Shown: piece by piece, positions 13,884 through 24,440 of the stretch
Position numbering within the stretch: the stretch's first letter is position 1
Layout of the letters: each line of letters opens with the position of its first letter
DNA from: Helochares maculicollis
Taxonomy: Eukaryota; Arthropoda; Insecta; Coleoptera; Hydrophilidae
DNA length: 40,606 nt
NCBI GenBank assembly: GCA_033557835.1
Contig: JAWQRO010000383.1
Coordinates: forward strand, 1-40,606
Direction: 5' to 3'
Translations under genes and position numbers: made by a program
The notes under the pieces: generated by a model
What the model was told of the DNA's origin: nothing
Databases searched by the model: none
The model's input: the letters and a program-made list of their open reading frames with translations, nothing else

Positions 13884-14378
13884 AAAAATATCATTATTCA
13901 AGAAAGTAGTTATTTTTTAACATCTGCAGAACATGTAAGCTGCGTCTTCGGCACAGCCCATTCGAGATTCGCTCCCGCTTAAAAGCATCAACTTGTTTCT
14001 AACAACCAGAAACATTCTGCTCTTCGGAACGTCAATCGTAGTTTCTAACTATAATTCCGCTATTAAAAGCGTCAATCTGAATTTCTAATATCTAGAAACA
14101 TTCCGCCATTAAGAAAACCAACTAGAACATAATATTATATACCATAATAGGTCTATTTGTTAATACGTCAAGCAATGCTGTTAATGATACCTTTCTTTAA
14201 GGTTCTTTTAATAAAAAGTGTGTCCACACTTTTAACAACAAAATGTTTCTGGATATTAGAGGCTTGAGTTGACGGTCTTAATTGAAGAACGAAGTTCAAT
14301 TTGACTGCACCAAAGGCGCAGCTTACATGTTTGTATATGTTAAAATTTAAATTCTCTTTCTTGATTAATGATATTTTT
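13884..14378. mobile_element. Foldback/MITE-like element, copy 1
   Basis: The two ends are inverted copies: 13884-13906 (aaaaatatcattattcaag...) matches the reverse complement of 14356-14378 with one mismatch. The arms continue inward: ACATGTAAGCTGCGTCTTCGG near 13932 pairs with the reverse complement of the CCAAAGGCGCAGCTTACATG stretch at ~14310-14333. Inside the left arm a motif TTTCTAAyAwCyAGAAACATT recurs at 13996, 14042 (shortened) and 14082, and its reverse complement lies at 14241-14259, so the arms are built of 40-46 bp subrepeats. A 16-bp palindrome AAGTGTGTCCACACTT lies near the centre. There is no transposase, so it would be non-autonomous. Superfamily cannot be assigned from what is visible. 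Confidence 0.75.
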
Positions 14379-14568
14379 GTGTCGCGATTCGATTAGAGTT
14401 TACGTTTTAAAAGTATAAACAAAATCAAATTTCGTTGAGTACTGCTCTAGAACAGTGATGCAAACGATTTATAAGTGCGAGTACTAATTTCGCTAATTAC
14501 AGCTTATTATAGAAGATTCCTCAGGTCAATTTGATTTTTTTGAATCGTAAACTACAAATCAGTGTAGG

Positions 14569-14982
14569 CATAAAAATTGGATTATTTAAGAAAGTGCTGA
14601 TATGTTCCAACATCTGCAAAAACATCTTCGCTGCCACTTCGGCGCAGCCGATTCGAGCTTCGCTCTTCAAACAAGACCGTCAATCTAAGCTTGTAATATC
14701 CGAAATCATTTCGCTATTTATAGTGTCAACTAAGATATTTTGTTATAAACCATAATAGCAACATTTGTTGATACGTGAAACAATGTTGTTGATTCATTTC
14801 CTGTAGGTTCATTTAATAAACCGTTAGTGGACACTTAATAGCAGAATGTGTGCTCAACGCTAGAACCTTAGGTTGACACTCTTAGTTACGGGCGAAGTTT
14901 GAATTGGCTGCACCGAAGAGACATCTTACACGTTTTACAGATGTTAGAAAACAACTTGATTTCCATGATTTATTTGTAATGT
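14569..14982. mobile_element. Foldback/MITE-like element, copy 2, diverged tandem duplicate
   Basis: It is a direct repeat of copy 1, offset by about 688 bp. ACTACAAATCAGTGTAGGCA at 14551 parallels the GAACTACAATCGAATGTAGG at 13861; the GCTGCCACTTCGGCGCAGCC at 14630 parallels the GCTGCGTCTTCGGCACAGCC at 13939; and TTTGTTGATACGTGAAACAATG parallels TTTGTTAATACGTCAAGCAATG in copy 1. Its own arms still pair: the CTTCGGTGCAGCCAATTC reverse complement of ~14903-14920 matches the left arm CTTCGGCGCAGCCGATTC. It is shorter and more diverged than copy 1. The duplication includes about 35-50 bp of flank left of the terminal inverted repeats, which fits segmental duplication or a larger unit better than two independent insertions. 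It ends about 165 bp before the MOXD-like exon. Confidence 0.65.
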
Positions 14983-15130
14983 GAAACGCGGAGCAATCGG
15001 GAAAGTTAAAGAGGCTATAGCCCCCCCCTCCTCTTCATAGACAGACATCGTGTCATATATATTTAAAATTGCTTCAGTGTAGTGATGTATATTAATACGG
15101 GGATGTAAAAAGTGAAGATTAGCTAAATCT

Positions 15131-15148
15131 CTTACTTTCTTTTTTCAG
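15131..15148 (+). other. Splice acceptor with polypyrimidine tract before the MOXD-like exon
   Basis: A pyrimidine-rich run (CTTACTTTCTTTTTTCAG) ends in CAG directly before the exon. It implies at least one untranslated exon further upstream, either within 1-15130 or before the window. The alternative is an unspliced start: a TATATATTTA stretch lies near 15056-15065, but no well-spaced initiator follows it. Confidence 0.65.
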
Positions 15149-15173
15149 ATGATGCCAAGAAGCAATTAAGAAG
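15149..15173 (+). other. 5'UTR part of the MOXD-like exon with a 6-codon upstream ORF
   Basis: The 25 bases between the putative splice acceptor and the main ATG begin with ATGATG and form a tiny reading frame, MMPRSN-stop, at 15149-15169, ending 4 bases before the main start. If the acceptor at 15148 is used, every mature transcript would carry this upstream ORF, which could lower translation of the main frame or depend on reinitiation. It is seen directly; any effect is inferred. Confidence 0.5.
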
Positions 15174-15437
15174 ATGGAAGTGGTGTGTCGTTTGTTGTTT
15201 GTGATGTGCGTGTATTGTGCGACGGAACTAGTGAAAGGGGCGAGGTGGTCGCATTCAGCAATGTTGAGCCCCGATTTCAGATTACTGTGGTCATTGGGGC
15301 CCGGGCCTCAGGACATAACCTTCGAGTTACAAGTAAGGACGCTTGGCTACGTAGGATTCGGTTTCTCTAAAGACGGAAGGATGGCCGGATCCGATATGAT
15401 CGTCGGCTGGGTCGACCAAGGACAAGTATACTTCCAA
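15174..15437 (+). CDS. Moxd1: First coding exon of a MOXD1-like (DBH-like) copper monooxygenase, partial
   Basis: The exon encodes 88 residues and ends exactly on a codon at a consensus donor, so the next intron is phase 0. Residues 1 to about 22 form a signal peptide (hydrophobic core VCRLLFVMCVYCA), so the protein should enter the secretory pathway. Residues from about 25 on start a DOMON domain: WSHS, LSPDFRLLWSLG, then the family hallmark ELQVRTLGYVGFGFS, the D-rich turn SDMIVGWVD and the end QVYFQ. This matches the N-terminus of MOXD1 and its insect homologs better than tyramine beta-hydroxylase, whose equivalent reads GFSKRGGLADAD. Family members carry a DOMON domain followed by two copper type II ascorbate-dependent monooxygenase domains (about 600 residues); only the first half of DOMON is here. 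The substrate of MOXD1-type enzymes is poorly defined. The ATG has A at -3 and G at +4. If the intron were retained, the frame would run 24 more codons to a TAA at 15510-15512. Family identity is secure; orthology to olf413/MOXD1 homolog 2 versus homolog 1 is not, so the symbol denotes the family. Confidence 0.85.
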
Positions 15438-15443
15438 GTAAGT
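15438..15443 (+). other. Splice donor GTAAGT closing the MOXD-like exon
   Basis: CAA|GTAAGT is a full match to the intron side of the metazoan donor consensus. It falls exactly where DOMON similarity stops, and human MOXD1 continues here with LQ-DYF, so the next exon should begin with a D-[RY]-[HF]-like codon series. Looking for that start in the remaining 25 kb gave no convincing hit. Confidence 0.8.
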
Positions 15444-18399
15444 TTAAGAGTATCTACTATATGTCTTCTATCTTATCTTGTCCGGGGATACCTAATTTAC
15501 TCGGGTGTATAAAAGTTGGCAATCAACTCAAAGGGATGATCCCGCTTAGATGGGCCACGTTAACTTTTAAGAGTACGCCCCCTGGCACAAAAAGGGTGTT
15601 ACAAATAAGCAGAACCGTACTTCCGGAACCAGAAAGTCGTTGACGAACTTTTTATTCCGGGTCGAATCGTAAAAAGTTCGCATAATCAAAAAAATTTGCT
15701 TAAATAATGGGTGTAGTGAAAGAATTATTACCCCGTACCGCACCTTGCCGTGCCCTGGATGGCCAAGAAACTTCCTTCGAGGTATGCGGAAACAAGTTAC
15801 ATGAAATTCAAATTACACCTCCCTCGATTCTGAAAGTTTAAAAATTATTCAAGATTTACTAAATATTAAAATTAAGATTCTCCGCGCTACAGCAAACAAA
15901 CAAATGAAAAACCACCTGTTTTCGACTGCTTTTTTGCAATCGCTTCACAAATTTCATCAAACAAAAGTTGCATTAAGTTAGTCGATCAGATCAGAAATTA
16001 AAAACTTGATTTTATATTGATTAAAAATATATTTGATTTCTATTTTCGGATTTGTAACACCGAAATGTATTAGAGAATCCTTTTATTCGCTTTTCGGGTC
16101 TATCGTTTTTGTTTATTTATCGTATTTATTAAATAAAATGTAATGAACACCTACATTACGGCATCAAATGACAGCGATGCGATAAATCGAGTTGCAGATT
16201 TTTTTCATTGTTCGCAAAACTTAATTAAATTTTCATGTGAAACACGGAAAAAGCAATTAACGTTTCCCCTTTATTTTCCTTTTGCCCGATTTTTTATCTA
16301 ATCAGCATACGCATGCATATTAGACCGGCGTTTTTACCGAAGCTTATGCCAACGAACAGCACATCTGCGAAAACAATGTTAAATTAAGATTTTGCTGGTT
16401 TGTGAGTACATTTTGTTTTGGAAAATTACGCTCAGATTACCTTGTAATTAAAACTGAAAAATACGCAAAGAAAAATATTCCTCTCAATGCTGGTTATGGA
16501 ATAACCAACACTTTTTCCTGAATGCCTAATGAAAGCACCGAATGAATTTCTTGTGTGATTTTAGTAATTTTATTAGTTGTTTTATATGCGCCATAAAAGT
16601 ATTTCAATAAACTTATAATTTACAACCCTAATTAAAGTAGTACAAGAGTAAATGTTTTATTAGTTGTAATATTGTTAGAAAGTTTCTATTTTATATACAT
16701 TCTGAAATGAATACATTCCAAAATCATTTTTATTGTATTAATAACAATAGATTTTTGACTGGCGACGGTTTTTATGTGACATTTTGATGCTACTATAAAT
16801 TACATCGCTAATCGCAATTATGTTACTTAGGAAATATTAAAAAAATAACCCAGATGGCTATCTTGGAAAAAACTAGTAACTAAACTATAAAATACCAGAT
16901 AATTAACTAATTAAGAGTTTAAACAGTAGCGCTGAACGTTGTTTGCGTAGCCACCTGTTTCTGTTTCGGGAATGGGCAATTTAAGAAATGTCTACTCCGC
17001 TCTTTCCTTTGACCACGTTGAAGTAAAACTTTGGACTATTTTTGTTTATAATAGGTACTAATTTTCAACATCTTTCGTAATGACATCAATTTAGAGTTAA
17101 AATGGAGAATAACATATAATTTTCAAGAATACTGTTAGATTTGTTGAATACGAAAACTGTATTTTAACAGCTGGCCAATTTATAAGACACTTTCAATGAT
17201 TTTTATGATAATTTACTCAAATTGACATTGTTTTTGGCTTACTTATTGCTTAAATTTTATCTGTTGTTTTAGTTTTTTCTCTCTTAATTATGACTCTTGT
17301 TTATTTTCGATTCTTACTATGAGTTCTCAGGTCCTTACTTTGTCTGTCTATAACTCCTACTGGTAAGCAACAATTTTGTGATTACATTTATCGACTACTC
17401 TGGTGTGATTTATTACTGTAGTCACTGCTTTGTATTTAAGTATATAGTTGCATTTAAAAAGAAATATCGTAGCAAACAAACACTTTGTAAAATCGTTTGT
17501 GTCTATTTGATTAAGTGCCTTTTTTCAAGCTTTGCGTCGGCAAGGCGCTTCCATGACAATTTTTCCACCCCATATAAATATATGCGGCGCTAGGGAATGG
17601 AGAGAGCGCTTCGTTGCTTTTTGCTGGGAGTATTTCGGAACATACATTTGACCTAATTTAATTTAACTTTTCAATTACGGGGCAAACATTTCCCATACCG
17701 TGCCGAATGGATCCAGGACAGGGAAAATGAATCGTCTACTTAAAGGTCGCGGGTGTTTCTTTTTTCACTTTCGCAATCAGGAATGGGCGGATTTTGGGGT
17801 CTGCCTAAGGTGAAATTAAATTACTGGAACAAATACTATCAGAAGTACTGAAATTGAAACATTTAGGAAAATCTTTTTATAGGCCCTCCTGGATAGATGG
17901 TTATAACATTTTCTGATATGACCAATATTCATGAGTAGTGTTAGTCCTTTTTCGTTATACTTAAAATGTCATTTAAAATTCACTCGCTAGTTATATTTCA
18001 CGGGTCGTAACTACAAACATTTAAAAATATTTTATCCTCTTGAGTTTATATTATTAATTTTACTTGCAAGTTGTACACTATTTATAAGTGGATTTAATTA
18101 TTGGTTTTGTTTTAATTAATGTAATTTTTTAGCATTATTGTTTACATTTTTAGGTTTTTTAATATTAAGTTTGAATAGACAAGTTATTTTGCTTTGTTAA
18201 TTTTTACTTATATATATGGTGTTTCCACTTTTATTTGTATAGACGGTTTTAGTTTAGAAATCTGAATTTGTGTTGAACTTTTCAGTGATTTTATATTAGG
18301 AATTTTATTTCAATGAGTTTTGGGCTTATGACTTGAAAACTTTTTATTTATTATTATAAAACTTTAATATAATATATTCGTCGCGTTGCAATTTATGTT
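15444..18399 (+). other. Start of the large intron after the MOXD-like exon
   Basis: No exon was recognised. From about 17150 the + strand becomes markedly T-rich, which continues to ~19200 and coincides with the decayed - strand coding remnant. Confidence 0.55.
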
Positions 18400-19190
18400 G
18401 TTTTGGCTTATTTGATGTCGTCTATTCCTTGTATCTTTTCAAGTTGATTCAGGTAGATATATTAGCTAAAACCTTCAAGTTTTCTATAAAAATCATCATT
18501 GTATTTCTTATAGTTTTTGTTGTTTTGTTTGTAATTTTCGTGATTTGTTTAGAAACTTCATAATTATGCTCGGAATTTTCATTATTTCGATTATAACCAT
18601 TAAGGTTTCCTTCATAATTGTTTTAGTGATGTTTCGAATCTTCATTATCTCATTTGGAGTATTCATTTTGTTTGAAATCTTCCTGAATTTGGTCATATTC
18701 TTTATAACTTTGCTCAGAATCTTCACGATTGCGATTAAAAATTCTAGGCGTTTGTATAGAATCTTCGACGGTTGATTGTAATATCAATTCAATTTCATTC
18801 AATTGTACTATATTAACTGACGATTGGTCATCACAATCATATCATAATAGGAATTATAATGTTTTACTGAATCTCTAATCATAAATAACCTTGTTCTTGT
18901 TTTAGTAGCATGGGATTAGCTTCTATTTTCTTTTTTGGTTCTGTGCTCTGCTTGCAATTCATCTAAATTATTTGTAAATATTCTTGGTTTTTGATAGTTT
19001 TGTTTCGCGTTTCTGTTGCAAAGTTTAGAAATTATTTTGGTGGGATATGTATTGATTTTGTTGACAAGTTTGAGGTTCTTTGCGTGTTGCATTTGTCAAA
19101 ACAAGTTTTAAAATATTTCCATTGGTATTTCTGGTTCATCGCTGGAACTAATATTCTGTTCTCTGCACCAGTTGTATTTCACTGGTCTTA
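18400..19190 (-). pseudogene. Decayed Asn/Glu/Lys-rich coding remnant, origin unknown
   Basis: On the - strand a frame stays open for about 63 codons (18843-18653), including VQLNEIELILQSTVEDS and NRNREDSEQSYKEYDQIQED. After two stops close together it goes on for another ~56 codons, including NRNNENSEHNYEVSK. The two NRN-E-SE-Y segments look like copies of one repeated peptide. Further upstream, in shifted frames, come SSSDEPEIPMEIF (~19155), TRKEPQTCQQNQYISHQNNF (~19080), YQKPRIFTNNLDELQAEHR (~18985) and RDSVKHYNSYYD (~18870); downstream comes YLNQLEKIQGIDD (~18440). At least four frame changes and several stops rule out an intact gene. The A-rich coding strand and N/E/K bias suggest a retroelement gag-like or other low-complexity protein, but no zinc knuckle or enzyme motif was found. 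Confidence 0.45.
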
Positions 19191-19384
19191 ACTCTCATAT
19201 TAAAAAAAATCATTATGTTACAATTTTTGATAATTACTGTTTAACTAGACTTAATTTTATAATAACAACTGTTTATTTTCTAAATAATTAATAATACCAA
19301 TTGACCATAACTATAAACGGCTAGATCTAACTTATTCTACTTTCAATGACTTTACGGGGAACAAGGTATGTTTCTTGTCCTAAG

Positions 19385-19607
19385 AGGAAGCGGTACAAAA
19401 AAGTAAAAAGTAAAAGTAAAAATATGTTTATTTGGCCTGTATTACACACTTGCTAATCGCCTTTCGGCTTACAATGTTTGGCTTAAATTTACCTACAACT
19501 CCCTACTTTTCAGCTTGACGTTGTATATGTCAATGTTATATAAACGTTTTTCCGTTATGTTTTTAAAGATGGATTACATAACGTCGCAGGAAAAAGGAAG
19601 CGGTACA
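19385..19607 (+). repeat. 13-bp direct repeat AGGAAGCGGTACA, 210 bp apart
   Basis: Exact copies occur at 19385-19397 and 19595-19607, the first followed by an A-rich (AAAAGT)n run at 19397-19422. They bracket about 200 bp without a recognisable gene. They could be the ends of a decayed insertion or a chance match. Confidence 0.4.
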
Positions 19608-19821
19608 GCACTGCCCTATAACTTATATATCCTTCAAACCAAATATAAATTTTATACCTCTTGCCTATACAAGCCACAAAAATACTTGCAATCTTGCAAC
19701 AAAAATCCTACTAAGTTTAGAAATTGCTTCCTAACAGAAAGTGTCTCTTTGAATCAAATTTGAAAACTATTTTCATAGTATGCAAACAGTTAATTTAAAT
19801 GTTCAGCAACGCTAAATTAAC

Positions 19822-19840
19822 TGCATGCTAGTGGCATGCA
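19822..19840. repeat. Short hairpin TGCATGC / GCATGCA
   Basis: Two 7-bp arms (19822-19828 and 19834-19840) around a 5-base loop. It is seen directly; no promoter or gene is nearby. Confidence 0.5.
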
Positions 19841-20243
19841 ACGTAATTACTAACAGAAATTGCCTACCACGTGGGGGACAGAATCGATTATCTGACCCGA
19901 AGCTTTGATGTTGGTACCAAAAAATATTTCCCTCTCTAAAACCAAAGCATATTAAAATCAGAAAACTGAAATGTTACACACATATTATGCTTCTGCAGAG
20001 TGCTCAATCACGGGCAACTGTAAAAACTGGATCAGGCCATAATCTCGCTCGGATCTGGCTACTTACTTCGGTCTTCATTCCTTATATTAATAAGGACGGA
20101 GCTCCAGCTACTGTTCTTCAAAGAGCTCGATGGGCGTACTCAGCACAAACTAGTTTTTGTACATCAGATTGGTATTTATTCAGCTCCGGTGTAATTCATT
20201 AATATATTCCGCGATGATGAGGTAGGGCTACGGCTTCCTAGGA

Positions 20244-20340
20244 AGCGTTTGGATCTATATCTACGCATATGACTCCACATCCAAGTGTTTGAATGTAGAT
20301 TCCAGCGTTTGGATCTAAATCCAAGCACATTTACAAATCA
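20244..20340. repeat. 20-bp tandem repeat, about five degenerate units
   Basis: Units at 20244 (AGCGTTTGGATCTATATCTA), 20264, 20284 (AGTGTTTGAATGTAGATTCC), 20304 (AGCGTTTGGATCTAAATCCA) and a partial one at 20324. The first and fourth are nearly identical; the second and third have diverged. The exact 20-bp register is kept. Confidence 0.75.
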
Positions 20341-20408
20341 CCGTTCCCACAACGCTTTGTTTCTTTCTTAAGAATTCGCCATGGGTGGAAATTTACTTGC
20401 GATTGTTT

Positions 20409-20439
20409 AAAAATTGCAAATTGCTTCGTTGCAATTTTT
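20409..20439. repeat. Perfect 11-bp hairpin AAAAATTGCAA / TTGCAATTTTT
   Basis: Arms at 20409-20419 and 20429-20439 are exact reverse complements around a 9-base loop. It lies about 70 bp after the 20-bp tandem repeat. No function is implied. Confidence 0.6.
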
Positions 20440-23400
20440 CTTGAATATTTTAACAGATCCTGTCGTACACATAAAAAACCACAACCGCCGTCCAATTAAA
20501 ACGTGGTTAAGTCAAAATGAGTTGCAACGTAAAGCGAAAATAATTACAATTCATTGTTTTACTTGCAAAATGCCTTTTCTTGAAATTCAATGATGAATTC
20601 GACATGGAAAACTTGTCTCTAACAATACTGCACAAAATAATATTACGCTAATCAATGTGGCAATTGTTGCTGTTTTCGCCGAAGCACGGCGTTCTGCTCT
20701 TCGTAATGATTGCTGAAGGACGGGCAAAAAATGTAAGCAGTTCCGGTGCGTTCTGTGCGGTAACAGGAAGCTTCATGGTTACTTTCATTGAATAAATGGA
20801 TAATAAATATGATAATTTGCGTCTTAAGTTTTATTATTAGAATTATAAATGGGTTTGCTGCAGCAACTTGCGCCTTTCCAGCAGAATTAAATGAACTATT
20901 GTATCTTATGATATTAAAAATATAATAAATTTAACGACGATTTTTAACTGAAAATTCTTAAATTGTATCATAAACACAAAAATGTGGTTTCGTTGGCTAA
21001 AAACGATTTACATTTTATATAGAGCAACTCGCTGCAGTTGAACGTAATTCTTGCACATACTTTATATATACACTTTCAATCATTCAATTTAAAGTGAAGC
21101 TGAAATTTATTTGCTGTACTTGACATTTCCTGAGTTTGAAATTACGTTAACGCCAATATAAGTAGAACATAATATACTGATTAAATTTGCCGTGAGTATT
21201 TTTGCATATTATATTGCACTTATTTGCTTATATAACACTTTTATATAAATTTTAACAATCTCATTACTAACGTTTATATCTACATATACTTTCCAGTGAA
21301 GTAAAAAGATAAAACCCTCTGCAATTGGGAACAAGAATGTAGCATTCTAGACAACACGCATCCTAAATGTTTTACCCCAAATTTCAAATTTGCAGCTTGA
21401 GAAGGAACAACCTAAATTCTTGAACGCTTTCTTAAACTTGTATTGGAAATAAAACGAAAAGACACTTTAAATGCAGTACCAGTGGGAAATCCGAGATGGG
21501 AAAAGCGAGCTGAAGAAAAAAATAAATAAAAAGCCCTAGTTAAAGCTGAGGTCGAAAATCAAAACGAAATCTACCGGAATAGCGAAGCCGTGGTGGTTAG
21601 AGTCGAGGCAATTATTTACTATTTACGCGACTACCGAAACCCCTGCATTATTCATTTTCCCAAGCGCGATTTTTTCAGCTTTATTGTATTATAAATGACC
21701 CAATATATTTCGTACCGCTTTTATTCTACACTTTGGAATGAATGGAAATTTAAATCATAAATCAAAGCTGTTGGAAAACGATAATTCAGACTTATAAATA
21801 CACGAGTAATAATTAACAACACAAACACGTTAAATCATGGAGTTTAACGGTATGCCTTTAAAACATATTTTGCGCTTGAAAAGTTTAGAAAAATTGCTCT
21901 GTGCCGAGCTAATTTATGTTTGAAGAAAATATTGCTGTCGTAGAGGGCTGCACTCAGTCTGGAACATCTGTCTAGAGGTTAAGATTTAAATAACGACGGG
22001 CCCCATTATTTCGACTTCGGCAATTACTAGCAAATTACCAATTTCAGTAATTTTATTACAAACTGTCCCCATGCTCGGCTTAATAAATATGCAGAGAGGA
22101 GCAGGTAGATCGAGGTTAGGTAACCCCAGGGCTGCTTGGTCAGACCTTCGTATTCCTCTCTAAAGCCGGAATAATGATCGTGAACTCAAGTCCTCATTAA
22201 AATCGGATTTTGTCTGAGTTAGATGGCTACATCGAAATCTCAATGTTTATTTTAAATTGTTACTTTAATTCCTTGCATTCTTTCAAGATTGGTCATCATG
22301 CAAAACTCAAGATCTCTAGAGAAAACTTCAAGGAAGCGAGGATGCGTAACGAAATCTGCGCCTTTGGGCTAAGAATCGAAGGCGCTGATTTTAAAAACGA
22401 GGCGTCTTAATTATTTCTTTGTCTTTCGGCAAGAAAAGATTAAACTATAATTATTCCGGCATAATACGTTATTACGAGATGTGGACCATGGAAAGTAGTA
22501 TATTCGTTTACAGCTGTCTATCTATCATAGTCTATAATTTATAGATAATGCGGAAAAATGTTTAGTGCCGGTAATTTGTTATATATTTCGGCTTGTGTTT
22601 TAAATATTAAAATTCGGTTTTACTAAAATTTTCAAGTAAGCAAACACTGAAGTAGTGGTAACGAGCTCGAGACTTACAAAGTTTATTTTAAAATTATGTT
22701 AATTACAGAAATTCTTCAACTATTTCTTTACGAAGTAGTTGAGCCATGTTTAATTTTTCTCGAGCGGTGAACGATAATAAGTTGTAGAATGCCCAAGGGT
22801 AGTTCGAAAAAGGTGGAGCTTTAAATGGAATCTGTGGAATGAAAATAACCCATGTTATTTTTGAACTTTGAACATTGGTTGAAGAATGCGTTGTACTACA
22901 AATATTTTTTCTTGCCTTCGTTCGGCTCCTGTTACAATCATCTTCGCCTTCAGATATCCAAATATTGAGCAAATTAATTCCACAAATAGTTTAGTTATTC
23001 TACATAATAGCGCCCCTATCCTCCTTTAAACTATCTGAAATTGCGTAGCGTATACGCAACGTCAACACAGCACGAAATTACAAGAGTACTCTCAACATAG
23101 CAAGAGGCATTTATTGGAGAATGTCATCATTGCTAAAATACCTCAGGCGTTATTCCGAGGATAATTGTATATTATTTCCCTTTCTCTTCGTCTCTGTCTC
23201 TCCTTGTGAGATGGCTCGGCGCGGGTGGGTTTTTAAGTTGTTAAGCACCTAGAGAAACAAGATTGTTCCAAATAGGTCTAAGAATCTGAAGCGCTCGAAT
23301 AATTTAAATACTGAGTAGTTCCTGGATGGTTCACGAGAGTATTTCGTGTTTGATTGTTCTGGATCCTCCGACGAAATCCGCTTTTAATGAGGACTTGCAT

Positions 23401-24415
23401 TCCACCACCATTAATTTGCGCTCAGGGGTACTTAGGAAGGGTCCAGCCTGAGGGTTATCTCTTGCCTTAATCTACAAATAAATTATTGCGGAAAAAGGTT
23501 CCGAGCATAAAATTTGGTTAATGTTCTCAAGTGTTCCTATATTACCCTTTTGCCCCAACTTATCATTTCTGTAAGTACTTGCTTTAATTCCGCATGTATG
23601 TCATTGTGTTAAAGTTTTGAGAGTCTCCGGGATGCGGTCTTAAAGTTGAGAATAGCAAGAGGAAAGCGTGTTTCCTCTAGTATATGGGTTTTTTCTTCCA
23701 CAGCGGTTTTTCTACTTAATACATTTCCTTCTTAATTTTTTCGAGTTTTCTTAATTTATTACCTTCACTCCGCCGCGTGATTTATCGCCTCTTTGTTCGG
23801 CTTTCTCTCTTTCTAACGTTAATCCAGATAACGCCCCAGTAATGGAATGAATGCTCTTGTTTAATTTTCTAATAACATGTAAACTAGATTCGGTTATCGG
23901 GAGAAGAAGAAAAGGAAAAAGGTGTTTCTTGTTCGAGAATTCCTAACTAGATATTGGGGATCCATATTTTTAGACGCGTCTCGGTGTATTGTAAAAAACG
24001 ATTTTAATTAATCCGATAGGAAGATGGTGCGGTGTGGTGGTCGAATCAGGCCTGTAATTGACAAAAAACGCCGTATAAATTTACATGAGTTACAGGATCC
24101 GAGGCACATTTCTTTTGTTTAACATCTTTGTGTTACCTTCTTATAAACAGATGTATTGAAGTTAGACAAATCAATTACAGTCAGAAAGAGTCGCTCTTTG
24201 ACTTTTAATTAAATACAATTAAAGAGATTTATAGCATTTGGATTTGAAACACCTCCAGTAAATCTGCCCGAAAATGTTCGGTTTCTCAGACTCCAAAAAC
24301 TTATCGGCTGATGTCATAAATATCTTGGAATTAATTATGTTTAATGGAGAATTATGCGCAAGCTGACCAAATGCCCGATCTGACAAAACGAACCATTAAT
24401 AAATATTAAAAAATA

Positions 24416-24440
24416 TAAGTAAGTAAGAAAGAAAGAGAAA
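24416..24440 (+). repeat. Simple repeat (AAGT)n/(AAGA)n
   Basis: A short purine-rich tetranucleotide run, two to three units of each type, changing from AAGT to AAGA. Confidence 0.6.

Noticed and set aside
15185..15370. Second + frame of 61 codons inside the MOXD-like exon
   Set aside because: It is an overlapping frame of the real exon and lacks DOMON motifs.
15461..15643. 60-codon + frame just after the donor
   Set aside because: It lies in the intron, overlaps the read-through of the first exon and has no domain.
18508..18775. ATG-initiated frames of 72 (-) and 76 (+) codons as genes
   Set aside because: They are I/M/K- or F/I-rich low-complexity shadows; another - strand frame over the same DNA gives a more protein-like reading.
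22703..22972. 89-codon - frame ending AREKLNMAQLLRKEIVEEFL as a gene exon
   Set aside because: It opens with TTG after a nearby stop, has no acceptor or domain, and its length is near the background for this window.
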